A stretch of 16,682 bases of DNA from CAIWCD01 sp043782365 (GCA_043782365.1 JAYWAO010000145.1:1-16682); one strand, 5' to 3'. Counted from the stretch's first letter, positions 6,825 to 14,475 are shown. The notes: generated by a model not told the origin, from the sequence alone. Numbers and translations: made by a program.

Positions 6825-8699
6825 CTACTTCCGCTTCGCGCGGTCGAACTCGTAGCCGAACTCGAGATCGGCCTCGAAGCCCTGCACGTTCTTCATCTCG
6901 CCCAGCACCGGGTCGACCTGCCACGACCGATAGTACCGCGCGTTGAGGAAGAGGATCGGCAGCACGTGCAGCCGCACCGCGCTGTAGATGAGCGTGTTGT
7001 CGCCGAGCGGATGATTCCAGTCGATCGGCGCGCCGCCGAAGCTGCGCCGGTAGAACGAGGCGAAGAACTGCAGCCACGAATAGACCGGGTATTCGAGGTG
7101 GAGCGTGAGGTTCCTGGTGCCGACGTTGGGGTCGTTGCAGACGTTGCCCGGGGTCACCGCGGCGCAGTTCGTCGTCGGGCCGCTCACCTGGAAGGAGTCC
7201 TCGTAGGCGAGCATCAGCGCCAGGCCCTGGTTGTACTGGTATCCGAACTCCGCATAGAAGCCCGCCCGCTTCTGCGCGGGGTCGCGGGTCATGAAGGCCT
7301 TCAGCTTGGGGTCATAGCCGGTGTTCGCGCGGCCGGTGATGAACTGGTACTTCTGGACTTCATAGAACGTATCGAAGTAGCCGGGGATGTAGTTGCCGTC
7401 GAAGTACCGGCCCTCGACGATGACGCGGAAGGCGTGCGGCTTGACCTCGCCGGCGTTGAAGCGGCCGAGCGTGCCCAGCGTGAAGCCGCCGCCGGCGGGC
7501 AGGTTCTTGCCGGTCTCGTCCTGGATGCCGAGCATGGTGGAGTAGTCGATGAAGACCTTGACGTCGGAGCTGTCGGTCTTGACGAACTTCGTCTCCAGGT
7601 CGGCGCCGATCACCTGCGCCTTGCGCTCGACGTCGACGATCGGCTCGCCGTTGTCGCCCACCGAGGGGAAGCCGCCGGGCAGGTTGGAGCCCGTCGGCGC
7701 CGCGGGGCCGCGCTTGAGGGAGAACGGCGCCTTGAGATCTGCCGCGGCCGAGACGCCCACCGAGGTCTGGCCCAAGGTGGAGAGCAGCGGCCCGGAGAGG
7801 AAGCCGAGCGGCTTGAGGAAGACGACGCCGCTCATGAAGTGCGTCGGCAGGGCGATGTCGCCGATGAAGGCCTCGAACCCGCCGAACCGTCCGTAGGCGT
7901 CGAGCTGCGCGCCGACGCGGGTGATGTTCTGGTCGATGTTGCCCGAGTAGCGCCGGACGATGGCGCCGTGGCCGATGCTCGCCGCGAAGAGCTGCGAGAT
8001 GTTCAGGTAGAGGTTGTCCTCCTTGGCGCCGTAGGTGATGAAGCGGATGAGCTTCGCGTAGGAGCTCGGCGAGTTGTAGTCGTTGGCGCGCAGGTGGAGG
8101 CCGCCGCCGTCGACGAAGCCGTTGGCGTACGCGCGCAGGTTGAGCGGTACGCCGAGGCCGAAGGAGAACCTGCCGAAGGCGAGGTCGAGCTCGGGGTTGA
8201 TGCTCAGGTAGCTCGAGCCGTCGAGCCGGGCATAGCCGAGCCGCACGCCGAAGCGGCTGTCCTTCAGCTTGAGCTTGGTCGCGCCCAGGTTGGTCAGCTC
8301 GCCCTTGATGAAGACGCGCCTCACCTTGCAGGCGGGCTTGCCGTCGAGGCCGACGACCTGCTGCCCGTCGTGCAGCAACGGCACCATGCCCTCGGGGCAA
8401 GTGACGGTCGCCTGCGGGTGGACCTCCATCATCTCCTCGGCGGCCTCGCGGCCCGAGGGGCGGTTGTTCTGCCCGAACGCCTCGGTGCCCGGGGGCGGCG
8501 TCAGCGCGGGGCCCTCGCCCATCATCGAGTCGTCGGCCTGGGTCGGCGCCTCGCCTGGAGCGGGCGGGAGCTCGGCCTGCGCCTTCTCGGCGTCGGCCTT
8601 CACCTGCTCCTTGGTCTGGTGCTGCGCGAGCGCCCCGGAGTTTCCCCCGGAGGCTGCGAGCAGCAGGCACAAGGTGACCAGCGCGGCGGACGTCTTCAT
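6825..8699 (-). CDS. Outer-membrane beta-barrel protein, uncharacterised
   Basis: The ATG at 8699 follows a strong GGGGAGGGG site (8710-8702). The product is 624 aa. Residues 1-25 are a Sec signal peptide (MKTSAALVTLCLLLAASG; cut after ALA, before QHQTKEQ). A charged, Pro-rich linker follows to about residue 90, then a short CPEGM...ACKV pair, possibly a disulfide. The rest alternates polar and aromatic residues in many amphipathic strands: RFGVRLGYARLDGSSYLSIN, FSFGLGVPLNLRAYANGF, GFYAEFGYQYNQGLALML, GFEADLEFGYEFDRAKRK. Repeated GxY/GxF turns and strand spacing indicate a transmembrane barrel. The last strand ends near the C-terminus but with RKs, not a terminal Phe. Substrate unknown; the gene follows the SDR gene by 72 nt and may be separately transcribed. 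Confidence 0.75.
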   Translation of the reverse strand: MKTSAALVTLCLLLAASGGNSGALAQHQTKEQVKADAEKAQAELPPAPGEAPTQADDSMMGEGPALTPPPGTEAFGQNNRPSGREAAEEMMEVHPQATVTCPEGMVPLLHDGQQVVGLDGKPACKVRRVFIKGELTNLGATKLKLKDSRFGVRLGYARLDGSSYLSINPELDLAFGRFSFGLGVPLNLRAYANGFVDGGGLHLRANDYNSPSSYAKLIRFITYGAKEDNLYLNISQLFAASIGHGAIVRRYSGNIDQNITRVGAQLDAYGRFGGFEAFIGDIALPTHFMSGVVFLKPLGFLSGPLLSTLGQTSVGVSAAADLKAPFSLKRGPAAPTGSNLPGGFPSVGDNGEPIVDVERKAQVIGADLETKFVKTDSSDVKVFIDYSTMLGIQDETGKNLPAGGGFTLGTLGRFNAGEVKPHAFRVIVEGRYFDGNYIPGYFDTFYEVQKYQFITGRANTGYDPKLKAFMTRDPAQKRAGFYAEFGYQYNQGLALMLAYEDSFQVSGPTTNCAAVTPGNVCNDPNVGTRNLTLHLEYPVYSWLQFFASFYRRSFGGAPIDWNHPLGDNTLIYSAVRLHVLPILFLNARYYRSWQVDPVLGEMKNVQGFEADLEFGYEFDRAKRK

Positions 8700-8771
8700 G
8701 GCCCCTCCCCTTCCCGTGACTGCCTCATGGCCTGCGAGGCGGCTGCGGCGTAAAACGGCTGCACTGCCATC

Positions 8772-9554
8772 TTACACCGGAGTCCGCTTTTTCGGTTTGG
8801 GGGCCATCCGGCCCGCCAAGGCGGTGTAGACGACGTCGGGCAGCGCGGAGGCCACTTTCAGGGCGGCGTTGAGCGGCAGCGGGAAGCTGATCTGCGACTG
8901 CCCGCGCTCGATGCCGCGGGTCATCACGCGGACCGCGTCGTCGAGCTCCATCAGGAAGGGCATCGGCTCCTTGTGCCTGGCCGTCAGCTCGGTCTTGACG
9001 AAGCCCGGGTAGATGCAGATCGCGCGCACCTCGGTGCCCGTGAGATCGACGCGGAGCGATTCGAGGAAGGTGCCCAGCCCAGCCTTGCTGGCGCAGTAGG
9101 CCGCGTTGGCCGGCAGCCCGCGGAAGGCGGCGAGGCTGGAGACGCCCACCACCGTGCCGCTGCCGCGCTCGCACATCGAGGGCAGCGCCGCGGCGATGGT
9201 CGTGCAGGCCGCGTTCAGGTTGAGGTTGAGGACCTGCTGCACCTTGCGCCAGTCGAGCCGGCTGGCGTGCTGCGGGAGGTTGGTGCCCGCGTTGGCGATG
9301 ACGAGGTCGAGGTGGCCGCCGGCCTGCGCGCGGGCGGCGTCCTGGGCGGCGACCTGCGCGTCGAGGTCGGTGACGTCGAGGACGACGGGGATGACCTTGC
9401 CCTTGCCGCCCGCCACGTCGGCGGCGAGCGAGTCGAGCTGCTCCTTGCGCCGGGCGACCGCGAAGACGGTGGAGCCCGCGCGGGCGTAGTGGAGGGCGAG
9501 GCCGCGGCCGAGCCCGGAGGAGGCGCCGGTGATGAAGACGGTGGAGAAGGTCAT
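8772..9554 (-). CDS. Short-chain dehydrogenase/reductase (SDR)
   Basis: The 260-aa protein is a classical SDR. TGASSGLG (residues 9-16) is the Rossmann dinucleotide site, ARRKEQL (34-40) follows beta 2 and favours NADP(H), D60 precedes VTD, NAG (88-90) is structural, N112/N114 lies on helix 4, and S140, Y153 and K157 (YCASK) form the catalytic set with the usual 13-residue Ser-Tyr spacing. PGFVKTEL (183-190) is the usual loop after beta 6. The C-terminus is Pro/Lys-rich (APKPKKRTPV). It reduces a carbonyl or oxidises an alcohol of unknown identity in the cytoplasm. Its ATG shares CATG with a possible ATG of the divergent HTH gene; the Shine-Dalgarno is weak (AGAAG). Confidence 0.92.
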   Translation of the reverse strand: MTFSTVFITGASSGLGRGLALHYARAGSTVFAVARRKEQLDSLAADVAGGKGKVIPVVLDVTDLDAQVAAQDAARAQAGGHLDLVIANAGTNLPQHASRLDWRKVQQVLNLNLNAACTTIAAALPSMCERGSGTVVGVSSLAAFRGLPANAAYCASKAGLGTFLESLRVDLTGTEVRAICIYPGFVKTELTARHKEPMPFLMELDDAVRVMTRGIERGQSQISFPLPLNAALKVASALPDVVYTALAGRMAPKPKKRTPV

Positions 9555-9912
9555 GGCGGGAGCTTCTAGCAGAGTGCGGCGCGGGCCATCACGGACGATC
9601 AGCGAAGCGCAGGACTCGAAGCGGTTCGGCGAAGACGCGATCGTCCTCTACCGCAAGAAGCACGGCCTCCTCTCGGCCCATGAGATCCGTGCGCTTCGTG
9701 AACGCTTCCACCTCACGCAAGCCGGGCTCGCCCACCTGCTGCGGTTCGGCGCGAACACCGTCTCCCGCTGGGAGTCGGGGCGGAACGTGCAGACAGCGGC
9801 GATGGACTTGCTGCTCCGGCTGATCCGGGATCTGCCGGGGAGCATCGTCGAACTCCGCGCGAACGTGATGGTGGTGACCGCCTACCGAGGTGACGAAGAT
9901 GAAGCCGAATAG
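9553..9912 (+). CDS. MqsA-like HTH protein lacking the zinc domain, start uncertain
   Basis: The convincing part is YRKKHGLLSAHEIRALRERF, then HLTQAGLAHLLRFGANTVSRW and ESGRNVQTAAMDLLLRLIRDLPG: an XRE/MqsA-type helix-turn-helix as in MqsA/YgiT antitoxins, including the E-x-G-R end of the recognition region. Typical relatives carry an N-terminal CxxC...CxxC zinc domain; here only about 35 unconserved residues precede it. The ATG at 9553 has GGAG 6 nt upstream, but that sequence is also SDR codons on the other strand; ATG 9529 and GTG 9598-area starts cannot be excluded. It may be a 5'-truncated antitoxin. Its 3' end overlaps the next HTH gene by 14 nt. DNA-binding is likely; no toxin gene is adjacent. 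Confidence 0.6.
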   Translation: MAGASSRVRRGPSRTISEAQDSKRFGEDAIVLYRKKHGLLSAHEIRALRERFHLTQAGLAHLLRFGANTVSRWESGRNVQTAAMDLLLRLIRDLPGSIVELRANVMVVTAYRGDEDEAE

Positions 9913-10393
9913 CGCGAGCTGCTCGCACTGTGGTGCAAAGGCGCTGTCCCCCGTGAAGTTCAGCGCCACCCGCAAGGTCGCTGGCCACGCCTTCAAGGCC
10001 GACCTCGACGCCAGCCAGTGCGGCGCGTGCGCTGAAGTCCTCGTCGATGGCGCGTCGCTCGAGGCCTTCGATCTGCGCGTCGCGCTCGAGCTCGCGCGGG
10101 CCGGCCTCGCGGTCCCCGAAGCGCTGCGGTTCATGCGCAGCGCGACCGGGTTGCGCGGGAAGGACCTGGGCGCGCTGCTCGGCCTCTCGGCTGAGCACAT
10201 CTCTCGCGTCGAGACCGGGAAGGCGCCGGCCGACAAGCGCACCGTCGGTCTGCTCGCGGCCCTGCTCGAGGACCAGTCGGAGGGGACGACGCGGACGCTC
10301 GACCAGCTTCGCGCACAGGGACATCCGCGGAAGCTGGGCGGGACGATCCGGTTACCGAAGGCAACCGCCGCGAAGCCGGGTCGGAGGCGCTGA
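9899..10393 (+). CDS. MqsA-like zinc-ribbon plus HTH regulator
   Basis: I chose the ATG at 9899 because GAGG (9887-9890) lies 8 nt upstream; a GTG at 9890 is in frame. The product is 164 aa. Residues 8-44 hold C8-x2-C11 and C41-x2-C44, a zinc-binding domain as in MqsA/YgiT antitoxins. Residues 65-105 form an XRE helix-turn-helix (RFMRSATGLRGKDLGALLG, then LSAEHISRVETGKAPADKRT). The C-terminus is basic (RKLGGTIRLPKATAAKPGRRR). Such proteins repress their own operon and usually pair with a toxin. Here the partner gene is another HTH protein overlapping by 14 nt. Call as an MqsA-family regulator is good; antitoxin role is unproven. Confidence 0.8.
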   Translation: MKPNSASCSHCGAKALSPVKFSATRKVAGHAFKADLDASQCGACAEVLVDGASLEAFDLRVALELARAGLAVPEALRFMRSATGLRGKDLGALLGLSAEHISRVETGKAPADKRTVGLLAALLEDQSEGTTRTLDQLRAQGHPRKLGGTIRLPKATAAKPGRRR

Positions 10394-10486
10394 GTGAAGA
10401 GCCTGGTCGGCATCGCGCTCGACAACGGCGACGTGCGGCCTTTGGCCTCCGTGCGCGCGCGGGACTTTTCCCGCGCCCCGTACTAG
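10394..10486 (+). CDS. Small ORF after the HTH gene, 30 codons
   Basis: A GTG directly abuts the TGA of the MqsA-like gene (TGAGTG), with GGAGG at 10383-10387 and a 6-nt spacer. The 30-aa product is MKSLVGIALDNGDVRPLASV followed by RARDFSRAPY. I recognise no family. It might be a real small gene, the N-terminal remnant of a deleted gene, or chance. Its last 30 bases contain the hairpin in front of folD, and its TAG forms part of a -10-like TACTAG. Confidence 0.25.
   Translation: MKSLVGIALDNGDVRPLASVRARDFSRAPY
10457..10476 (+). promoter_or_regulatory. Perfect hairpin just upstream of folD
   Basis: GCGCGGGA (10457-10464) pairs perfectly with TCCCGCGC (10469-10476) around the loop CTTT, ending 20 nt before the folD ATG. 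No T-run follows, so a terminator is doubtful. It could be an attenuating RNA structure, a mRNA end signal for the HTH operon, or an operator. Confidence 0.4.
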
Positions 10487-10496
10487 AAGCCGCCCC

Positions 10497-11357
10497 ATGA
10501 CTGCACGGATCATCGACGGGAAGGCGATCGCCGCAAAGGTGCGGGCCGAAGTGGCCGCTGAAGTGAAGCGCATCCAGGGCCTCACCGGAGTGACTCCGGG
10601 TCTGGCGCTGATCCGGGTGGGCGAGGACCCCGCGTCGGTGATCTACGTGCGCGGCAAGATCAAGGCCTGCCACGAGGCGGGCGTGGGCTCGTTCGAGCAC
10701 CTGCTGCCCGAGAGCACCTCGCAGGCGGACCTGCTCGCGCTGGTGCGGCAGCTCAACGCCGACCCCAAGGTGCACGGCGTCTTGGTGCAGCTGCCCCTGC
10801 CCAAGCAGATCGACGCCGGGGTCGTGATGGACCTGCTGGTGGGCGAGAAGGACGCCGACGGCTTCGGCCCGCGTAATACTTATCTCCTCTCCGCCGGCAA
10901 GCCCGGGCTCCGCCCCTGCACGCCGTGGGGCTGCCTGCGGCTGCTCGACGAGGCCGGGGTGCAGATCGCCGGGAAGAACGCGCTCGTCATCGGCCGCAGC
11001 AACATCGTCGGCAAGCCGATGGCGCAGCTGCTGCTGGAGCGCAACGCCACCGTGACGATGGCCCACTCGCGCACGCCCGACCTCGCCGCCGAGGTGGCCC
11101 GCGCCGACATCGTGGTGGCCGCGGTGGGCAAGGCCGAGATCGTCAAGGGGGCCTGGGTCAAGCCGGGCGCGGCGATCCTCGACGTGGGGATGAACCGGCT
11201 CGCCTCGGGCAAGCTCCTCGGCGACGTCGAGTTCGCCGCGGCCGCCGAGCGCGCGGGCTGCATCACCCCGGTCCCGGGCGGCGTCGGCCCGATGACCATC
11301 GCCATGCTGCTCGCCAACACGGTGGAGGCGGCGAAGCACCAGCTCGGGATCAAGTAA
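10497..11357 (+). CDS. folD: Methylenetetrahydrofolate dehydrogenase / cyclohydrolase
   Basis: The 286-aa protein matches FolD along its length. It interconverts 5,10-methylene-THF, 5,10-methenyl-THF and 10-formyl-THF using NADP(H). Y50-x3-K54 (YVRGK), Q98 in VLVQLPLP and D121 in KDADGFG are at the catalytic positions of the E. coli enzyme. VIGRSNIVGKP (164-174) binds the nucleotide, and PVPGGVGPMTIAMLLANT is the C-terminal signature. The usual FHPxNxG loop is changed to FGPRNTYLL, encoded by unusually AT-rich codons. The ATG has no strong Shine-Dalgarno; a TACTAG lies 10 nt upstream. It converges with metF, the next folate enzyme, 43 nt away. Firm call. Confidence 0.97.
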   Translation: MTARIIDGKAIAAKVRAEVAAEVKRIQGLTGVTPGLALIRVGEDPASVIYVRGKIKACHEAGVGSFEHLLPESTSQADLLALVRQLNADPKVHGVLVQLPLPKQIDAGVVMDLLVGEKDADGFGPRNTYLLSAGKPGLRPCTPWGCLRLLDEAGVQIAGKNALVIGRSNIVGKPMAQLLLERNATVTMAHSRTPDLAAEVARADIVVAAVGKAEIVKGAWVKPGAAILDVGMNRLASGKLLGDVEFAAAAERAGCITPVPGGVGPMTIAMLLANTVEAAKHQLGIK

Positions 11358-11400
11358 TACTTTTGCCGCCCGTGGGTACCACCGCGCCGCGGTCGCAGCG

Positions 11401-12306
11401 CTACCCTTCGCGCCAGGGCTCCATCGCCCGCAGCGCGGCCAGGATGGCGCGCGTCGCCGGGCTGCGGTTGAGCGTGTAGAAGTGGATGCCGGGCGCGCCC
11501 CGCCGCAAGAGGTCCGCGCACTGCAGCGCCGCCCACGCCACGCCCAGCTCCAGCGCGGCCTCGGGGTCCGCGCGCCGCACCCGCATCGCCGCCGCCAGCG
11601 CGGGCGGGATGCTGGCGCCGCACATGGCGGTGAACCGCTCCACCTGCTCGACGTTGGTGATCGGCATGATGCCCGGGAGGATGGGCACCTCGATGCCCGC
11701 CGCCCGCGCGCGGCCGACGAAGTCGAAGTACTTTCGATTATCGAAGAAGAGCTGGGTGATGAGGAAGTCGGCGCCCGCGGCCACCTTGGCCTTGAGATAC
11801 GCGAGGTCCTTCAAGGGATCCCGCGTCTCGACGTGCCCCTCGGGGTAGCAGGCAGCGCCGATGCAGAAGCCGCGCTGGCCGCCCGAGACGCGCGCCAGGC
11901 CCACCAGGTCGGTCGCGTAGGCGAGGCCTCCCTCGGGCGGGACGAACTGCTGCTGCCCGCGTGGGGGATCGCCGCGGAGGGCGAGCACGTTGTCGATGCC
12001 GGCGGCGCGGAAGGCGGCCAGGGTGGCGGCCAGCTCCTCGCGGGTGGCGCCGACGCAAGTGAGGTGGGCCATCGCCTCCAGCTCGGTCTCCTGCTTGATG
12101 CGGGTGACGATCTCCAGCGACCGGCCCCGCAGCGACCCGCCCGCGCCCCAGGTCAGCGAGACGAACGCGGGCTGCAGCGGCCGCAGCGCCTGCAGCGAAG
12201 CGAAGAGCGCCTCGACGCCCGCCTCGGTCTTGGGCGGGAAGAACTCGAAGGAGAAGATCGGCTCGCCGCGCTCGCTGGCGAAGCGGAGCTGGTCGGTGAT
12301 CTTCAC
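11401..12306 (-). CDS. metF: 5,10-methylenetetrahydrofolate reductase
   Basis: The 301-aa protein is MetF, an FAD-containing (beta/alpha)8 barrel enzyme reducing methylene-THF to 5-methyl-THF for methionine synthesis. FSFEFFPPK (18-26) carries E21, equivalent to E. coli E28; SLTWGAGGS (50-58), HLTCVG (81-86), NVLALRGDPP (106-115) with D113, equivalent to D120; CYPEGH (153-158) and FLITQLFFD (181-189) with Q185 complete the set. Length is normal for the bacterial catalytic-only form. The start is GTG at 12306, overlapping the TGA of the phosphoesterase gene by 4 nt (12303-12306), so the two are probably one operon. It faces folD, whose product supplies its substrate. Confidence 0.97.
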   Translation of the reverse strand: MKITDQLRFASERGEPIFSFEFFPPKTEAGVEALFASLQALRPLQPAFVSLTWGAGGSLRGRSLEIVTRIKQETELEAMAHLTCVGATREELAATLAAFRAAGIDNVLALRGDPPRGQQQFVPPEGGLAYATDLVGLARVSGGQRGFCIGAACYPEGHVETRDPLKDLAYLKAKVAAGADFLITQLFFDNRKYFDFVGRARAAGIEVPILPGIMPITNVEQVERFTAMCGASIPPALAAAMRVRRADPEAALELGVAWAALQCADLLRRGAPGIHFYTLNRSPATRAILAALRAMEPWREG

Positions 12307-13676
12307 TGCTTCGGCTCGGGTACGGCGGGTTTGGGGGAGGCGGGCGCGGGCACGGGAGCGGGTGCGCGTGCGGGTGCGGCCGAGGCAGGCGCGGGCGCAG
12401 CGACAGCGGGGGCCGCCGCAGGCAGCGCGGCGGCGCTCGCCGTCTTCACCGCGCAGGACTGCGGGCAGGTGGCGAGCTCAAACGCATCGAAGGCCTTGCC
12501 CGCGATGTCGAGCGCGCGGCCCGTCACGTGGCAGCCGCAGACGTCGAGCACCACGAAGCCAAGCTGCTTGCGCGCGGCCTTCACGCCGGCCGCGGTGGGG
12601 TCGGGGTCCTCGAGCGGCGCGCCGCCTCCCCCGATGACGAAGTAGTCGAGCCCGTCGATGAGGCCGCGCTCGTAGAAGTGCTCGTGCCCGGCGAAGACCG
12701 CCTCCACCGGGTGGACCGCCCGCACCGCCTTGATCAGCTGCCGGACGCTCTCGAGGCCGCCGTGCCCGGCGCGCATCTTCATCGGGTGCGTGTACGGGCC
12801 CTGGTGCACCAGCATCCAGAGGTGGCTGGTCTTGGGGACGCTCTTCGCGTCGGCCTCGGCCCAGGCCTTCTGCGCGTCGCTGACCGCGCCCGCGTGCGGG
12901 TCGGCCCCGGCGGCCAGCTCGAAGGAGTCGAGCACCTGCACGTGGACGTTGGCGTAGTCGAACGAGCGGAAGGTGGGCCGGCCCCGCTGCTGGAAGTGGC
13001 GGCTATAGGTAACACCTTTATCGGTGATCTCGTGGTTGCCGACCGTCGGGTAGAAGGGGGTGCTGGCGAGCAGCTCGGCCTCCACCTCGAACCAGCGCTG
13101 CCACGCGCGCTGGTCCTTGGCGTTGACGACCATGTCGCCGGTGTGGAGCGCGAAGACCGCGCCCTGGGCCGCCGCGGCGCGGGCGACCAGCGCGTGGTCG
13201 CCGCCGTTGGTGCGGTTGTCGCCGTAGACCAGCACCGAGAACGGCCGCTGGAGCGGGTCGGCCGCTGGGTCCGGCGCGCTGGTGAAGGAGCCGCCGGAGG
13301 GGACGTCGGCGACGATCTGGTAGTCGTAGTTGGCGGCCGGCTTGAGGCCCTTGAGCACGATGCGGTGGTCGGTGGTGGGCCCTTCCTCCCGCGCCACGCT
13401 GCCGGGCTGCCCGGACTCGCCGTAGCGGACCTCGCCGAGCCACGGGCCCTGCGTGGTCCAGGCCACGGTGACCGCGCCCGGGACCGCGTCGGTGAGCCAG
13501 GGACCGAGCGCCACCAGGTGCGCTCGCTGCTTCTCTCCGGCCGGGAGCCGCTCGCACGCCAGGAGACCCGCCGCGCCGGCGACGAGCGCCAGCAGCAGGT
13601 CGAACGCGAGCGCGCGGCGGACTGCGGAGGACACGGGCCGCGCGGCCTTGTCAGTGAAGAGCGGGGAGTGCGCCAT
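12303..13676 (-). CDS. Purple-acid-phosphatase-like metallophosphoesterase, probable lipoprotein
   Basis: The 457-aa protein starts with a signal peptide ending in a lipobox (GLLAC, Cys41), giving a lipid-anchored envelope protein; E42 does not signal inner-membrane retention. Residues 50-135 look like the N-terminal beta-sandwich of purple acid phosphatases. The metallophosphoesterase site follows: YGDNR (151-155), HTGD (178-181), GNHE (213-216), H291 in LVHQGPYTH, and GHEHFYERG (330-338). The first DxG motif appears replaced by the GDNR motif. The last 65 residues are an Ala/Pro repeat tail. The n-region is long; a start at GTG codon 15 would give a classic signal peptide. No Shine-Dalgarno, but TATGAT lies 8 nt before the ATG. 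Substrate unknown; it overlaps metF by 4 nt. Confidence 0.85.
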   Translation of the reverse strand: MAHSPLFTDKAARPVSSAVRRALAFDLLLALVAGAAGLLACERLPAGEKQRAHLVALGPWLTDAVPGAVTVAWTTQGPWLGEVRYGESGQPGSVAREEGPTTDHRIVLKGLKPAANYDYQIVADVPSGGSFTSAPDPAADPLQRPFSVLVYGDNRTNGGDHALVARAAAAQGAVFALHTGDMVVNAKDQRAWQRWFEVEAELLASTPFYPTVGNHEITDKGVTYSRHFQQRGRPTFRSFDYANVHVQVLDSFELAAGADPHAGAVSDAQKAWAEADAKSVPKTSHLWMLVHQGPYTHPMKMRAGHGGLESVRQLIKAVRAVHPVEAVFAGHEHFYERGLIDGLDYFVIGGGGAPLEDPDPTAAGVKAARKQLGFVVLDVCGCHVTGRALDIAGKAFDAFELATCPQSCAVKTASAAALPAAAPAVAAPAPASAAPARAPAPVPAPASPKPAVPEPKQ

Positions 13677-13684
13677 GGGGGCTG

Positions 13685-13690
13685 ATCATA
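13685..13690 (-). promoter_or_regulatory. -10 box of the phosphoesterase-metF operon
   Basis: TATGAT on the minus strand (13690-13685) lies 8 nt upstream of the ATG at 13676, which lacks a Shine-Dalgarno site. A poor -35 (TTGGCG, 13715-13710) is 19 nt away. This predicts a near-leaderless mRNA. Confidence 0.45.
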
Positions 13691-13753
13691 GCCCCGGTTC
13701 GGTCGGGGACGCCAAGAAACGGGCGTTCCCTGCTGGCGACCGGCGCGCGCCTG

Positions 13754-13759
13754 TATTAG
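13754..13759 (+). promoter_or_regulatory. -10 box of the exported TPR-like gene
   Basis: TATTAG lies 9 nt before the ATG at 13769, in an otherwise GC-rich gap, and no Shine-Dalgarno site is present between them. The layout mirrors the divergent phosphoesterase promoter. A clear -35 box is not visible. Confidence 0.4.
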
Positions 13760-13768
13760 CGTGGTGAC

Positions 13769-14404
13769 ATGCGCACCCTCCGCTCCGCCCTCTGCGGCGC
13801 CCTCGCCCTCGCGGTCATCTCTACCCCGGGCGCCTCCCGCGCCGACGACGCCGCCGGCACCGCGGCCGTCAACGTGCACCTCCAGGCCGCGCGCCGCCTC
13901 TACAACACGCTCAACCTCGACGCCGCGATGGCCGAGCTGAAGGACGCCGAGGCCGACGCCCGCGCGCGCTCCGACGAGGACGAGATCGTCCAGATCCTCA
14001 TCTTGAAGGGCATGATCTTCGCCGACAACGGCAAACCCACCGAGATGGACGACCACTTCAAGCGCGCGCTGGCGATGCGCCCGTGGGCCGAGGTGCCGCC
14101 CGACGTCTCGCCGCGGCTCTCCAAGAAGTTCAACGACGCGCGCAAGGAGCTGTGGGGCTCCGGCGGGCAGCTCAAGCCGCCGCCCGTGAAGAAGCGCACC
14201 ACCGCCAAGGCCGAGACCAAGCCCGCGGCTCCCGCTCCTGCCGCCGCGCCCGCGCCAGATGCGGCCCTCACTCCACCCGGCGCGCCGCCTGCTGCTGCGC
14301 CGACCGAGGCGCCCGCTGCTCCGGCCGAGACGCCCGCGCCCGCTGCTTCACCCGAGTCCGCTCCGGCGGCGCCCGCTGGCGGCGAGCTGACGCCCCCGAA
14401 GTAG
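13769..14404 (+). CDS. Exported TPR-like protein with Ala/Pro-rich tail
   Basis: The 211-aa protein has a Sec signal peptide (MRTLRSALCGALALAVISTP, cut near ASRA-DD at about 25). Residues 35-125 are helical with two TPR-like repeats: HLQAARRLYNTLNLDAAMAE and LKDAEADARARSDEDEIVQI, then LKGMIFADNGKPTEMDDHFKRAL. These suggest a protein-protein scaffold in the periplasm. Residues 140-211 are a low-complexity Pro/Ala tail like those of envelope-spanning myxobacterial proteins, ending GGELTPPK. No enzyme motif is seen. It is divergent from the phosphoesterase gene by 92 nt. Real gene; TPR assignment moderate, function unknown. Confidence 0.75.
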   Translation: MRTLRSALCGALALAVISTPGASRADDAAGTAAVNVHLQAARRLYNTLNLDAAMAELKDAEADARARSDEDEIVQILILKGMIFADNGKPTEMDDHFKRALAMRPWAEVPPDVSPRLSKKFNDARKELWGSGGQLKPPPVKKRTTAKAETKPAAPAPAAAPAPDAALTPPGAPPAAAPTEAPAAPAETPAPAASPESAPAAPAGGELTPPK

Positions 14405-14475
14405 GCCGCGGGCAGCGTGGACCAGGCGCGTGTCCGAAGTCTCGCGCCCATGGCTCGATGCCAGTCAGTCAACCG

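Noticed and set aside
6777..8753. Long plus-strand frame (658 codons) opposite the barrel gene
   Set aside because: It is the antisense shadow of the 624-codon barrel gene, which has a signal peptide, strand pattern and strong Shine-Dalgarno site. The plus frame is Val/Glu/Arg-rich with no domain.
8973..9569. Plus-strand frame opposite the SDR gene
   Set aside because: The minus strand has every SDR motif in order; the plus frame is its shadow.
11358..11400. Bidirectional terminator between folD and metF
   Set aside because: Only a 5-bp stem (ACCGC/GCGGT, 11381-11393) is present and neither strand has a T-run after it.
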